From: Solibacillus merdavium
GTDB taxonomy: Bacteria; Bacillota; Bacilli; Bacillales_A; Planococcaceae
Direction: 5' to 3'
Assembly: GCF_014836935.1 (NCBI RefSeq)
Contig: NZ_JACSPW010000001.1
Coordinates: 62,001 to 126,000 of the forward strand
DNA: 64,000 nucleotides
This document shows positions 1 to 6,960 of this stretch, piece by piece. Made by a program: the position numbers and the translations under genes. Position 1 is the first letter of the stretch. Each line of letters begins with the position of its first letter. The notes under the pieces are model-generated. The model did not search any database, had not been told where the DNA came from, and saw only the letters and a list, made by a program, of their open reading frames with translations.

Positions 1-27
1 ATGTCAAAGGAGAATAAAACAATATGA
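1..27 (+). CDS. 3' end of an upstream coding region (partial)
   Basis: Frame 1 is open from the window edge and ends with TGA at 25-27. That stop overlaps the ATG of the next gene at 24-26 (ATGA overlap), a usual sign of translational coupling in an operon. Only about eight codons are visible, so the product cannot be named. The AAAGGAG at 6-12 inside this tail is the ribosome binding site of the next gene. Confidence 0.4.
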   Translation: MSKENKTI

Positions 28-374
28 CGGAAAACATTGAAATCGATGAACTAATTGAAGAGTTTAATCAATATATTAAACTGGTTGCAACAGGCTCTAT
101 GACGATAGCTGAGAGCTTTAGAAATAAACAAGTTCAAATTGCATTGAAAGAAGTAACAAATTTTGTTGAAGGAATGAATTGGTTAATTACGGCAAATAAT
201 TATTTCAAAACACAAAATGTGATTTCAATGTTTAATGAACAAAAAATTGTAAACTTTTTTGAAGAAATTAATGAAGGTTTAACTATGCAAGATTACTTTT
301 TAGTTGCGGATTTATTTGAATATGAAATAGCGCAGTATTTTGCAGACATACCAGTTGTAACAGTAAAAAATTAA
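24..374 (+). CDS. hypothetical protein, first gene before the pse operon
   Basis: This is a 116-residue acidic, soluble protein with no signal peptide or membrane segment. It looks mostly helical, with hydrophobic residues regularly placed among Glu, Asn and Phe. I do not recognise a family. ATG at 24 lies 11 bases after AAAGGAG and overlaps the upstream stop. It ends 13 bases before pseB, so it is probably co-transcribed with the pseudaminic acid genes. By position it could be an accessory of flagellin glycosylation; that is inference from context only. Confidence 0.6.
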   Translation: MTENIEIDELIEEFNQYIKLVATGSMTIAESFRNKQVQIALKEVTNFVEGMNWLITANNYFKTQNVISMFNEQKIVNFFEEINEGLTMQDYFLVADLFEYEIAQYFADIPVVTVKN

Positions 375-387
375 AAGAGGTATAGAC

Positions 388-1350
388 ATGAAAGATAAAG
401 TTGTATTAGTTACAGGTGGCACAGGTTCTTTCGGGAAAAAGTTTACTAAAAAAGCTTTGGAGCTAGGTGTAAAGAAATTAATTATTTTTAGTCGAGATGA
501 GTTAAAACAATATGAAATGAAACAGGAGTTCCAAGATGATAGAATTCGATTCTTCATTGGTGACGTTCGTGATAAAGAGCGTTTATACCGTGCATTTGAT
601 GGAGTAGATATTGTCATCCATGCTGCTGCAATGAAGCACGTAGATGCTTGTGAATATAATCCATTTGAAGCAATTAAAACTAATATACATGGAGCACAAA
701 ATATTGTAGAAGCAGCAATTGATCGTGGAGTAGAGAAGGTAATTGCATTATCTACTGATAAAGCATGTTCACCTGTAAACTTGTATGGTGCAACAAAATT
801 AGCATCGGATAAGTTATTCGTAGCTGCCAACGCGTATGTTGGGGAAAAGAAAACACAGTTCTCGGTAGTTAGGTATGGTAACGTGGTGGGGAGTAGAGGT
901 AGTGTAGTACCATTCTTCCAAAAAATTAAGCATACTGGTCGAGTGCCAATAACTGATGAGCGTATGACTCGCTTCTGGATTACGCTAGATCAAGGAGTTC
1001 AGTTTGTGCTCGATAATTTAGAACGTATGAAGGGTGGCGAAATTTTCGTCCCTAAAATTCCAAGTATGAATATTATGGATTTAGCAAAAGCTATTGCGCC
1101 TGAATGTGATATTGACTTTATTGGTATTCGTCCGGGTGAAAAATTACATGAGGCAATGATTATGGAAGATGATGCGCGTCATACGGTTGAATATGATACG
1201 TATTATGCAATTTTACCAGAGTTGTCTTGGTGGGAAGAAGAAAACAATGGTGAAGGTAAATCATTACCAGAAGGCTTTGCGTATACTAGTGATAATAATA
1301 CGGAATGGCTAAAAGTTGATGAATTAAAGGAATTAGTTGGGGAAATGTAG
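388..1350 (+). CDS. pseB: UDP-N-acetylglucosamine 4,6-dehydratase (inverting), PseB
   Basis: PseB catalyses the first step of pseudaminic acid synthesis, dehydrating and C5-epimerising UDP-GlcNAc to the 4-keto-L-arabino sugar. The 320-residue protein is an extended short-chain dehydrogenase. The NAD(P)-binding TGGTGSFG lies at residues 9-16. The PseB/FlaA1 active-site pair is in STDKA (Asp124, Lys125), followed by the Tyr133-x3-Lys137 motif. Length fits the short soluble PseB type rather than membrane CapD. Start ATG 388 follows AGAGG. It leads pseH-pseF-pseG-pseI, and a hairpin with a T-run overlaps its stop. Retaining dehydratases of other sugar pathways are similar, but the downstream gene set fixes the assignment. 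Confidence 0.92.
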   Translation: MKDKVVLVTGGTGSFGKKFTKKALELGVKKLIIFSRDELKQYEMKQEFQDDRIRFFIGDVRDKERLYRAFDGVDIVIHAAAMKHVDACEYNPFEAIKTNIHGAQNIVEAAIDRGVEKVIALSTDKACSPVNLYGATKLASDKLFVAANAYVGEKKTQFSVVRYGNVVGSRGSVVPFFQKIKHTGRVPITDERMTRFWITLDQGVQFVLDNLERMKGGEIFVPKIPSMNIMDLAKAIAPECDIDFIGIRPGEKLHEAMIMEDDARHTVEYDTYYAILPELSWWEEENNGEGKSLPEGFAYTSDNNTEWLKVDELKELVGEM

Positions 1351-1371
1351 TCTTTTGACTACATTTTTTTT
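1343..1371 (+). terminator. intra-operon terminator or attenuator after pseB
   Basis: AAATGTAGTC (1343-1352) pairs perfectly with GACTACATTT (1357-1366) around a TTTT loop, followed by a run of T to 1371. The left arm contains the pseB stop codon. It looks like an intrinsic terminator between pseB and pseH. It would lower transcription of the distal genes, and ribosomes finishing pseB would cover the left arm. Confidence 0.7.
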
Positions 1372-1395
1372 AAATGAAAGAAAGAAGGCATTTAT

Positions 1396-1938
1396 ATGAA
1401 AAAAAATCTAATGAAGCTTATAGATGTAACTGATGAACATATAGAGTTAATTTATAATTGGAGAAACCAACCTAACATCCGTTCGGTTATGTACGATAGC
1501 GAACCTATAAATTGGGATAAGCATGTAGCTTGGTTTAACGCCGTTTTAAAAAACGATATGAAATATGTAAAAATATTTATCTATAATCAAGTACCGTATG
1601 GAGTGGGCAATTTCAGCCTTAAAGATAAAAAGAACGGTATCGGAGAGTGGGGCTTTTATATTGGAGAACAAAATGCCCCAAAAGGAATGGGAACAGCTTT
1701 AGCTTACAAAATGCTAGAATATATTTTTGAAGATTTAAATATTCGGAAATTATGTGCTGAAGTACTTGAATTTAATGAGAAAAGTATAAGATTCCATGAA
1801 AAAGTTGGTTTTCAAAAAGAGGGCATATTACGAGAGCATATATATCTAAACAATTGCTACTGTAATATACATTTATTTAGTTACTTTAAAAAAGACTGGA
1901 ATAAATCAAAAGCTCAGCTAGAGAAATATTTTAATTAA
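1396..1938 (+). CDS. pseH: GNAT N-acetyltransferase, PseH
   Basis: PseH is the likely UDP-4-amino-4,6-dideoxy-beta-L-AltNAc N-acetyltransferase that adds the second acetyl group in pseudaminic acid synthesis, using acetyl-CoA. The 180 residues form one GNAT domain. The acetyl-CoA pyrophosphate-binding loop reads PKGMGTA (95-101), and the usual asparagine-containing segment follows near 126-137. A RimJ/RimL-type transferase would look similar, but its place between pseB and pseF gives the role. ATG 1396 follows AAGAAGG. It is separated from pseB by a terminator-like hairpin, so its dosage may be lower. Confidence 0.85.
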   Translation: MKKNLMKLIDVTDEHIELIYNWRNQPNIRSVMYDSEPINWDKHVAWFNAVLKNDMKYVKIFIYNQVPYGVGNFSLKDKKNGIGEWGFYIGEQNAPKGMGTALAYKMLEYIFEDLNIRKLCAEVLEFNEKSIRFHEKVGFQKEGILREHIYLNNCYCNIHLFSYFKKDWNKSKAQLEKYFN

Positions 1939-1954
1939 GGAGGGAGGGGTCTTA

Positions 1955-2677
1955 ATGGAAACTATTACGATTATCCAGGCGAGAATGGGCTCGACACGTT
2001 TGCCTGGAAAAATTTTAAAACCTCTTGGTGATGTCGATGTACTAAGCTATAACGTTGCACGTTGTCGAGCGATTAAAGGAGTGAGTGAAGTTATAGTTGC
2101 TACAAGTTGTCTATTACAAGATGATGAGATAGCAGGGTGGTGTGAAAAAAACGGAGTAAAATACTTTAGAGGTTCGGAAGATGACGTTTTAGAACGCTAT
2201 GTGCAGTGTGCACAAGTATATAACCCGGATTATATTATGCGAGTTACATCTGACTGTCCATTTGTTGATTACGAGATGGCTAGTGAAATTGTTGAATTGA
2301 TGGAACGTGAACGTAAAGATGTAGTAATTCTTGAAGGTGAATTACCTCGAGGATTGGCGGTTGAGCTTATTTCATATGAAGCGCTACTTCGAATAAACGA
2401 GCAAGGTAAAGAATCGAGGCATAGAGAACATGTTACTTATTATGCATATGAATTTAAAGAGCAATTTGAAACAGCAATTTATAAAACACCTTTAAATCGC
2501 CGTTCTCCGGAGCTTCGTATAACGCTTGATACAGAAGAAGATTATGACTTGCTAGTTGAAGTAGCGAACCATTTTAATGACCCACTCATTTCAAGTGCTG
2601 AAGTAATCTATTTTTTAAAAAATACACCAAAAGTGGCTAGTATCAATGCCCATATAGAGCAAAAGCCGGTGGTATAA
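1955..2677 (+). CDS. pseF: pseudaminic acid cytidylyltransferase, PseF
   Basis: PseF activates pseudaminic acid with CTP to CMP-Pse, the donor for flagellin glycosyltransferases. The 240-residue protein starts with the nucleotide-binding IIQARMGSTRLPGK motif (6-19) of the NeuA/SpsF-type cytidylyltransferase fold. A TSDCPF segment near residue 108 likely carries a metal-binding Asp. By family alone it could be called an SpsF-like spore-coat sugar protein; the pse neighbours decide. A strong GGAGGGAGG precedes ATG 1955. Its TAA overlaps the ATG of pseG by one base, indicating coupling. Confidence 0.87.
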   Translation: METITIIQARMGSTRLPGKILKPLGDVDVLSYNVARCRAIKGVSEVIVATSCLLQDDEIAGWCEKNGVKYFRGSEDDVLERYVQCAQVYNPDYIMRVTSDCPFVDYEMASEIVELMERERKDVVILEGELPRGLAVELISYEALLRINEQGKESRHREHVTYYAYEFKEQFETAIYKTPLNRRSPELRITLDTEEDYDLLVEVANHFNDPLISSAEVIYFLKNTPKVASINAHIEQKPVV

Positions 2678-3636
2678 TGATGAATATTATTATTCGAACA
2701 GATGCTTCAATTGAAATTGGTAGTGGACATGTAATGCGTTGTTTGACAATCGCAAAAAAATTACGTGAAAAAGGATGTTGTGTAAAGTTCTGGATGAAAC
2801 CATTAGTAGGTAACTTAATTGATTATGTTATGCAAGAAGGTTTTGAGAACTTGGAAGAAGCAATGTTTGCTGATATGTATATTATAGACCATTATGAGTT
2901 AGGGATAGAATGGGAGCAAAATATACGACCATTTACAAAAAAATTAATCGTTATTGACGATTTAGCAAGAACGCATGATTGTGATTTATTACTTGATCAA
3001 AATATCGTACCTAATTACGAAACACGTTACGACGGTAAAGTTCCTTCCCATTGTGTAAAGCTATTAGGTCCAAAATATTTAATTATGCGAGACGAATTTA
3101 TTGAGGCCCGAGCAAAATTACGAACACGTTTAAGTGATGTAAGACGATTACTTATATTTATGGGAGGTTCTGATCCGACAAATGAAACATCAAAAGTATT
3201 AGAAGCATTGCGAACAATTCAATTCGAATGCATTGATGTAGTAGTAGGAAACAGTAATCCTATGAAAGATACCATTCGTGAAATTTGCTGGGAACGTGGA
3301 TATTCGTATCATTGTCAAATAGATTATATGGCAAAACTTATGCAATTGGCAGATTTTGCTGTCGGTGCCGGTGGAGGAACAACTTGGGAACGTTGTTATG
3401 TAGGTCTCCCTTCAAGTGCGACAATTGTAGCCGATAATCAAAGAGAGACGACAGCTTATGCTGCGAGCTTGGGTGTTGTAAAAAATATAGGATGGCATGA
3501 GCAAGTAACGGTAGATACATATAAACAATTATTAGGAAATTTACTCATTGATAATATGAGTGAAAAAGGGATTGAATTAACCGCTACTAAAAGGTCGAAT
3601 GCATGGATATATGAAATATTGGAGTTGAAAACATGA
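2677..3636 (+). CDS. pseG: UDP-2,4-diacetamido-2,4,6-trideoxy-beta-L-altropyranose hydrolase, PseG
   Basis: PseG removes UDP from the fourth pathway intermediate to give the free sugar used by PseI. The 319-residue protein has the GT-B-like fold of MurG relatives. The catalytic-site GSGHVMRC (15-22) is diagnostic for PseG, and a glycine-rich GAGGGTTWE stretch around 230 binds the nucleotide. Translation starts at ATG 2677, or the adjacent ATG 2680, overlapping the pseF stop. The end overlaps the pseI start as ATGA, so pseF, pseG and pseI are tightly coupled. Confidence 0.92.
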   Translation: MMNIIIRTDASIEIGSGHVMRCLTIAKKLREKGCCVKFWMKPLVGNLIDYVMQEGFENLEEAMFADMYIIDHYELGIEWEQNIRPFTKKLIVIDDLARTHDCDLLLDQNIVPNYETRYDGKVPSHCVKLLGPKYLIMRDEFIEARAKLRTRLSDVRRLLIFMGGSDPTNETSKVLEALRTIQFECIDVVVGNSNPMKDTIREICWERGYSYHCQIDYMAKLMQLADFAVGAGGGTTWERCYVGLPSSATIVADNQRETTAYAASLGVVKNIGWHEQVTVDTYKQLLGNLLIDNMSEKGIELTATKRSNAWIYEILELKT

Positions 3637-4679
3637 TTAAAATTGGACATAAAGAAATAGGTAGTCATACTAAGCCGTTTATTATTGCGGAAATGTCAGG
3701 AAATCACAATCAATCGCTTGATCGTGCACTACGTTTAGTAGAGTTAGCTGCTAAAGCAGGCGTCGATGCTTTAAAATTACAAACTTATACACCAGATACA
3801 ATTACATTAGATGTTCACTCAGGTGAATTTTTTATCGAAGATGATCAAAATCTTTGGAAAGGTAATTCTCTTTATAATTTATATAAAGAAGCTCACACTC
3901 CATGGGAATGGCATAAAGCTATTTTTGATAAAGCTACAGAACTAGGATTACTAGCATTTAGTTCTCCTTTTGATGAAACAGCTGTAGATTTTTTAGAAAC
4001 ATTAAATGTTCCTGCATATAAAATTGCCTCATTTGAAAATGTTGATATACCACTTATTCGGAAAGTGGCACGAACTGGTAAACCTACAATTATTTCAACT
4101 GGAATGGCAACTGTAGCCGAACTTGATGAAGCTGTTAAAACTTTCCGAAAAGAAGGTAATAACCAGCTCATTCTTTTAAAATGTACAAGTACTTATCCAG
4201 CTACACCTTTAAACTCTAACTTAGCAACTATCCCACATATGCGTGAATTATTCGGTACGGAAATTGGTTTATCAGATCATACAATGGGCGTTGGTGTTTC
4301 GGTCGCAGCTGTTACACTAGGTGCTACAGTAATAGAAAAGCACTTTACTACAGCACGTGCAGATGGTGGGGTAGACTCAGCATTCTCAATGGAACCACAT
4401 GAACTAAAAATGCTTGTAGAGGAAACAGAGCGAGCTTGGCAAAGTTTAGGACATATTCAATATGGTCCGACAGATGCAGAAAAAGACTCTATTAAGTTCC
4501 GTCGTTCATTATATATTGGGGATGATTTAAAAGCAGGTGACATTTTAACAAAGGATAATTTACGAAATGTTCGGCCTGGATTAGGTTTACCTACAAAATA
4601 TTATGATCTAGTGTTAGGTAAGGAGATTAAACATGATGTGAAAAAAGGGACTCCCCTCAGTTGGGAACTTTTAATATAA
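3633..4679 (+). CDS. pseI: pseudaminic acid synthase, PseI
   Basis: PseI condenses 2,4-diacetamido-2,4,6-trideoxy-L-altrose with phosphoenolpyruvate to form pseudaminic acid. It is a 348-residue NeuB-family protein. The N-terminal TIM barrel includes GLSDHTMG and VIEKHFT, which carry family metal and substrate residues, and a C-terminal SAF (antifreeze-like) domain covers about 285-345. Length is normal. The ATG overlaps the pseG stop. NeuB (sialic acid) and LegI are close relatives; the companion pseB, pseG and pseC genes support pseudaminic rather than sialic or legionaminic acid. Confidence 0.92.
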   Translation: MIKIGHKEIGSHTKPFIIAEMSGNHNQSLDRALRLVELAAKAGVDALKLQTYTPDTITLDVHSGEFFIEDDQNLWKGNSLYNLYKEAHTPWEWHKAIFDKATELGLLAFSSPFDETAVDFLETLNVPAYKIASFENVDIPLIRKVARTGKPTIISTGMATVAELDEAVKTFRKEGNNQLILLKCTSTYPATPLNSNLATIPHMRELFGTEIGLSDHTMGVGVSVAAVTLGATVIEKHFTTARADGGVDSAFSMEPHELKMLVEETERAWQSLGHIQYGPTDAEKDSIKFRRSLYIGDDLKAGDILTKDNLRNVRPGLGLPTKYYDLVLGKEIKHDVKKGTPLSWELLI

Positions 4680-5000
4680 AAGTATTTAAGCTAATCGTGG
4701 CGGCGGATTAAAATCTACTGTAAGTAATGAATCAATGGGTAATGTTGATCTATATCCGACATATTAGATTTACCTTTAACCTTGAAAAAGTGAAGTAGAA
4801 GGTAAATGCTTAAAAGACTTTGGGGGCAAGGCAGATCTTATACAATAACTGAAACTTAACAACCTAATCAAGCATACCTACTGAATATTCTTTAGAAACA
4901 ACGGTTCAATCAAAAAGAAATGAAAAAGAAAAAACAAAATATTTTGAATTGGATAACTGAGAATAGATTATATTTACAATTATAGTTTGGAGCGAATTAA
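4680..5000 (+). other. 320-base gap between pseI and pseC without a recognisable gene
   Basis: No open frame of useful length, strong terminator or repeat is evident. Short frames such as the one from 4729 end quickly and resemble nothing I know. The pathway gene pseC lies beyond it with its own GGAGCG ribosome site. The stretch may be a scar of a lost gene or insertion, or may hold a weak promoter for pseC. Confidence 0.4.
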
Positions 5001-6134
5001 ATGACTATCCAAAATTTTATTTCGTATGGAAAACAGAATATAGATGAGGAAGACATCCAAGCAGTAATTGATACTCTTCGTTCACCTTATTTAACACAAG
5101 GCCCTAAAATCGCGGAATTTGAACGTGCTATTGCAGAATATGTTGGCACAAAATATGCGGTTGCTTTTACAAACGGCACTGCAGCACTGCATGGGGCGTG
5201 CTATGCAGCAGGTATTGGAGTAGGAGATGAAGTAATTACTTCCCCTATAACTTTTGCAGCGAGTGCAAACTGTGTACGATACGTAGGAGGATCGGTTGTT
5301 TTTGCTGATATCGATCAATATACGTATAACATTAACCCGGAAGAAATTCGAAAAAAAATAACTTCTAAAACGAAAGCAATTATTCCGGTAGACTTCACAG
5401 GTCAACCAGTTGATATAGATGAAATTATGCAAATTGCTAAAGAGCATAATTTAGTAGTAATTGAAGACGGTGCTCATTCTTTAGGGGCTACATATAAAGA
5501 GCGAAAAGTTGGTCAAACAGCAGATATGACAATGTTTAGTTTTCATCCTGTAAAGCCAGTAACAACAGCAGAAGGTGGAATGATTGTTACAAATAATGAA
5601 GAATTCTACAAAAAATTAATGCAATTTAGAAGCCATGGTATTGAAGCGACACAGTATGCCTCAGAACAAGGGGCTTGGTATTATGAAATGACAGACTTAG
5701 GTTATAATTATCGCATGACAGACATGCAAGCTGCTTTAGGCTTATCACAAATTAAGAAGCTGGATTCATTCATAGAACGCCGTCAAGAAATTGCAAAAAA
5801 ATATAATTTAGAATTCCAAAAAAATTCTCGTGTAACTACACCAAAGCTATTAGTTGAAACAAGCTCTGGCTGGCATCTATATATACTTCAATTAAAGGGT
5901 TTAAATAGAAAAGAAGTTTTTGATTTAATGCGTGCGGCAAATATAGGAGTACATGTCCATTATATTCCTGTTTACTGGCATCCCTATTATCGAAACATTG
6001 GGTATGAAAAAGGTTTATGTCCAGTTGCAGAAGCTTGGTATGAAAAAGCGTTAACGCTTCCTATTCACCCTAGTTTAACGGATGAGCAAATCAATTATAT
6101 TGTAGATACATTAAAAAGTATTTTAAAGAAATAA
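5001..6134 (+). CDS. pseC: UDP-4-amino-4,6-dideoxy-N-acetyl-beta-L-altrosamine transaminase, PseC
   Basis: PseC converts the PseB 4-keto product to the 4-amino sugar with PLP and glutamate. The 377-residue protein is a DegT/DnrJ/EryC1 aminotransferase. Asp156 in EDGAHS contacts the PLP ring nitrogen, and Lys185 in FHPVK forms the Schiff base. It acts second in the pathway but is encoded last here, 321 bases after pseI. With pseB, H, F, G and I it completes the six-enzyme route to CMP-pseudaminic acid. ATG 5001 follows GGAGCG. A terminator follows directly. Confidence 0.92.
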   Translation: MTIQNFISYGKQNIDEEDIQAVIDTLRSPYLTQGPKIAEFERAIAEYVGTKYAVAFTNGTAALHGACYAAGIGVGDEVITSPITFAASANCVRYVGGSVVFADIDQYTYNINPEEIRKKITSKTKAIIPVDFTGQPVDIDEIMQIAKEHNLVVIEDGAHSLGATYKERKVGQTADMTMFSFHPVKPVTTAEGGMIVTNNEEFYKKLMQFRSHGIEATQYASEQGAWYYEMTDLGYNYRMTDMQAALGLSQIKKLDSFIERRQEIAKKYNLEFQKNSRVTTPKLLVETSSGWHLYILQLKGLNRKEVFDLMRAANIGVHVHYIPVYWHPYYRNIGYEKGLCPVAEAWYEKALTLPIHPSLTDEQINYIVDTLKSILKK

Positions 6135-6140
6135 TCAGGA

Positions 6141-6177
6141 GGACTTCGGTATAAAATACTGAAGTTCTCTCTTTTTT
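6141..6177 (+). terminator. Rho-independent terminator of pseC
   Basis: GGACTTCGGTAT (6141-6152) pairs over 12 positions, two of them G-U, with ATACTGAAGTTC (6156-6167), followed by a pyrimidine and T run to 6177. It ends the pse transcription unit. Confidence 0.85.
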
Positions 6178-6477
6178 GCCGATATTATATATACAAATAA
6201 GCATAAAAAATGGTAATACATCGAAGAATATTTATTATTTTGATGATAGGCATAAACCCATAAGTTTTTTCGATGTTGAATTTCTTTTATGAAGATTCAA
6301 TCCATTTCAAAGTGATTTTAACAATCGGCATTTACATATTCATGAACCATTTAGCAGAGAACGTAGTTACGTAATTAAACATTACTCAAAGGTAAAAAAT
6401 ACTAAATACGTATTGGCTGGCTAGTGAGGTAAAACTAAACTTTCCTTATTAAAATTCATATCAGTCTATACAAAAAC

Positions 6478-6504
6478 TGAAATTCTCTTATTATTGTCCG
6501 ATAT
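6478..6504 (+). promoter_or_regulatory. sigma-D (flagellar) type promoter upstream of flaG
   Basis: TCCGATAT at 6497-6504 matches seven of eight positions of the sigma-D -10 consensus GCCGATAT. TGAA at 6478-6481, 15 bases upstream, resembles the TAAA -35. A similar element (TGAA 6160, exact GCCGATAT 6178-6185, spacer 14) lies in the upstream half of this gap. The rest of 6186-6477 holds nothing I recognise. Late flagellar genes such as fliD are sigma-D dependent in Bacillus, which fits. Confidence 0.6.
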
Positions 6505-6551
6505 AAATAACAATAATAACGGTTGCATTGAATTGAAGGAGGATGAATAAC

Positions 6552-6935
6552 ATGCGTATTTCAGGAATTTCAAATTTAGAAGTTACGAATCAAATAACCT
6601 TAGCAAATAATACTACAAAAGAATCAGTAGAAAAATCAGGAAGCGACATTACTACCAGAAAAGATACAGTTGCAATCGAGCCGATGATGCTACTAAAAAA
6701 TGGCGATGAAACGAAGGCAAAAGTCCAAGAGGCTGTTAATAAGATGAATGAGATGCTAGATGTAAATAACAGTACTTCTAAATTTATGTTCCACGAAGGA
6801 CTGGAACGCTATTATGTGACGGTTGTGAATCGTGATACGGAGGAAGTTGTGAAGGAAATTCCTCCGAAAAAATTACTAGACGCTTTTTATGAAATGCAAA
6901 AAATGCTTGGTATGGTTGTTGACGAAAAAATTTAA
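6552..6935 (+). CDS. flaG: flagellar protein FlaG
   Basis: FlaG-family protein encoded just before the filament cap gene and thought to influence filament length. The C-terminal half holds the conserved FlaG signature, from about residue 75: a beta segment with KFMFHEGL, YYVTVVNRDTEEVVKEIPPKKLLD and a final helix. The N-terminal 60 residues are low complexity and probably disordered. I choose ATG 6552 because AAGGAGG at 6536-6542 directly abuts an upstream in-frame ATG (6543) but lies nine bases from 6552. This gives 127 residues. Confidence 0.85.
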   Translation: MRISGISNLEVTNQITLANNTTKESVEKSGSDITTRKDTVAIEPMMLLKNGDETKAKVQEAVNKMNEMLDVNNSTSKFMFHEGLERYYVTVVNRDTEEVVKEIPPKKLLDAFYEMQKMLGMVVDEKI

Positions 6936-6960
6936 TTAGTAAACTGAGGGGGAAATTATT

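Noticed and set aside
4729-4800. Short frame in the pseI-pseC gap as a gene remnant
   Set aside because: Too short and unlike any family I know; described only as a gap.
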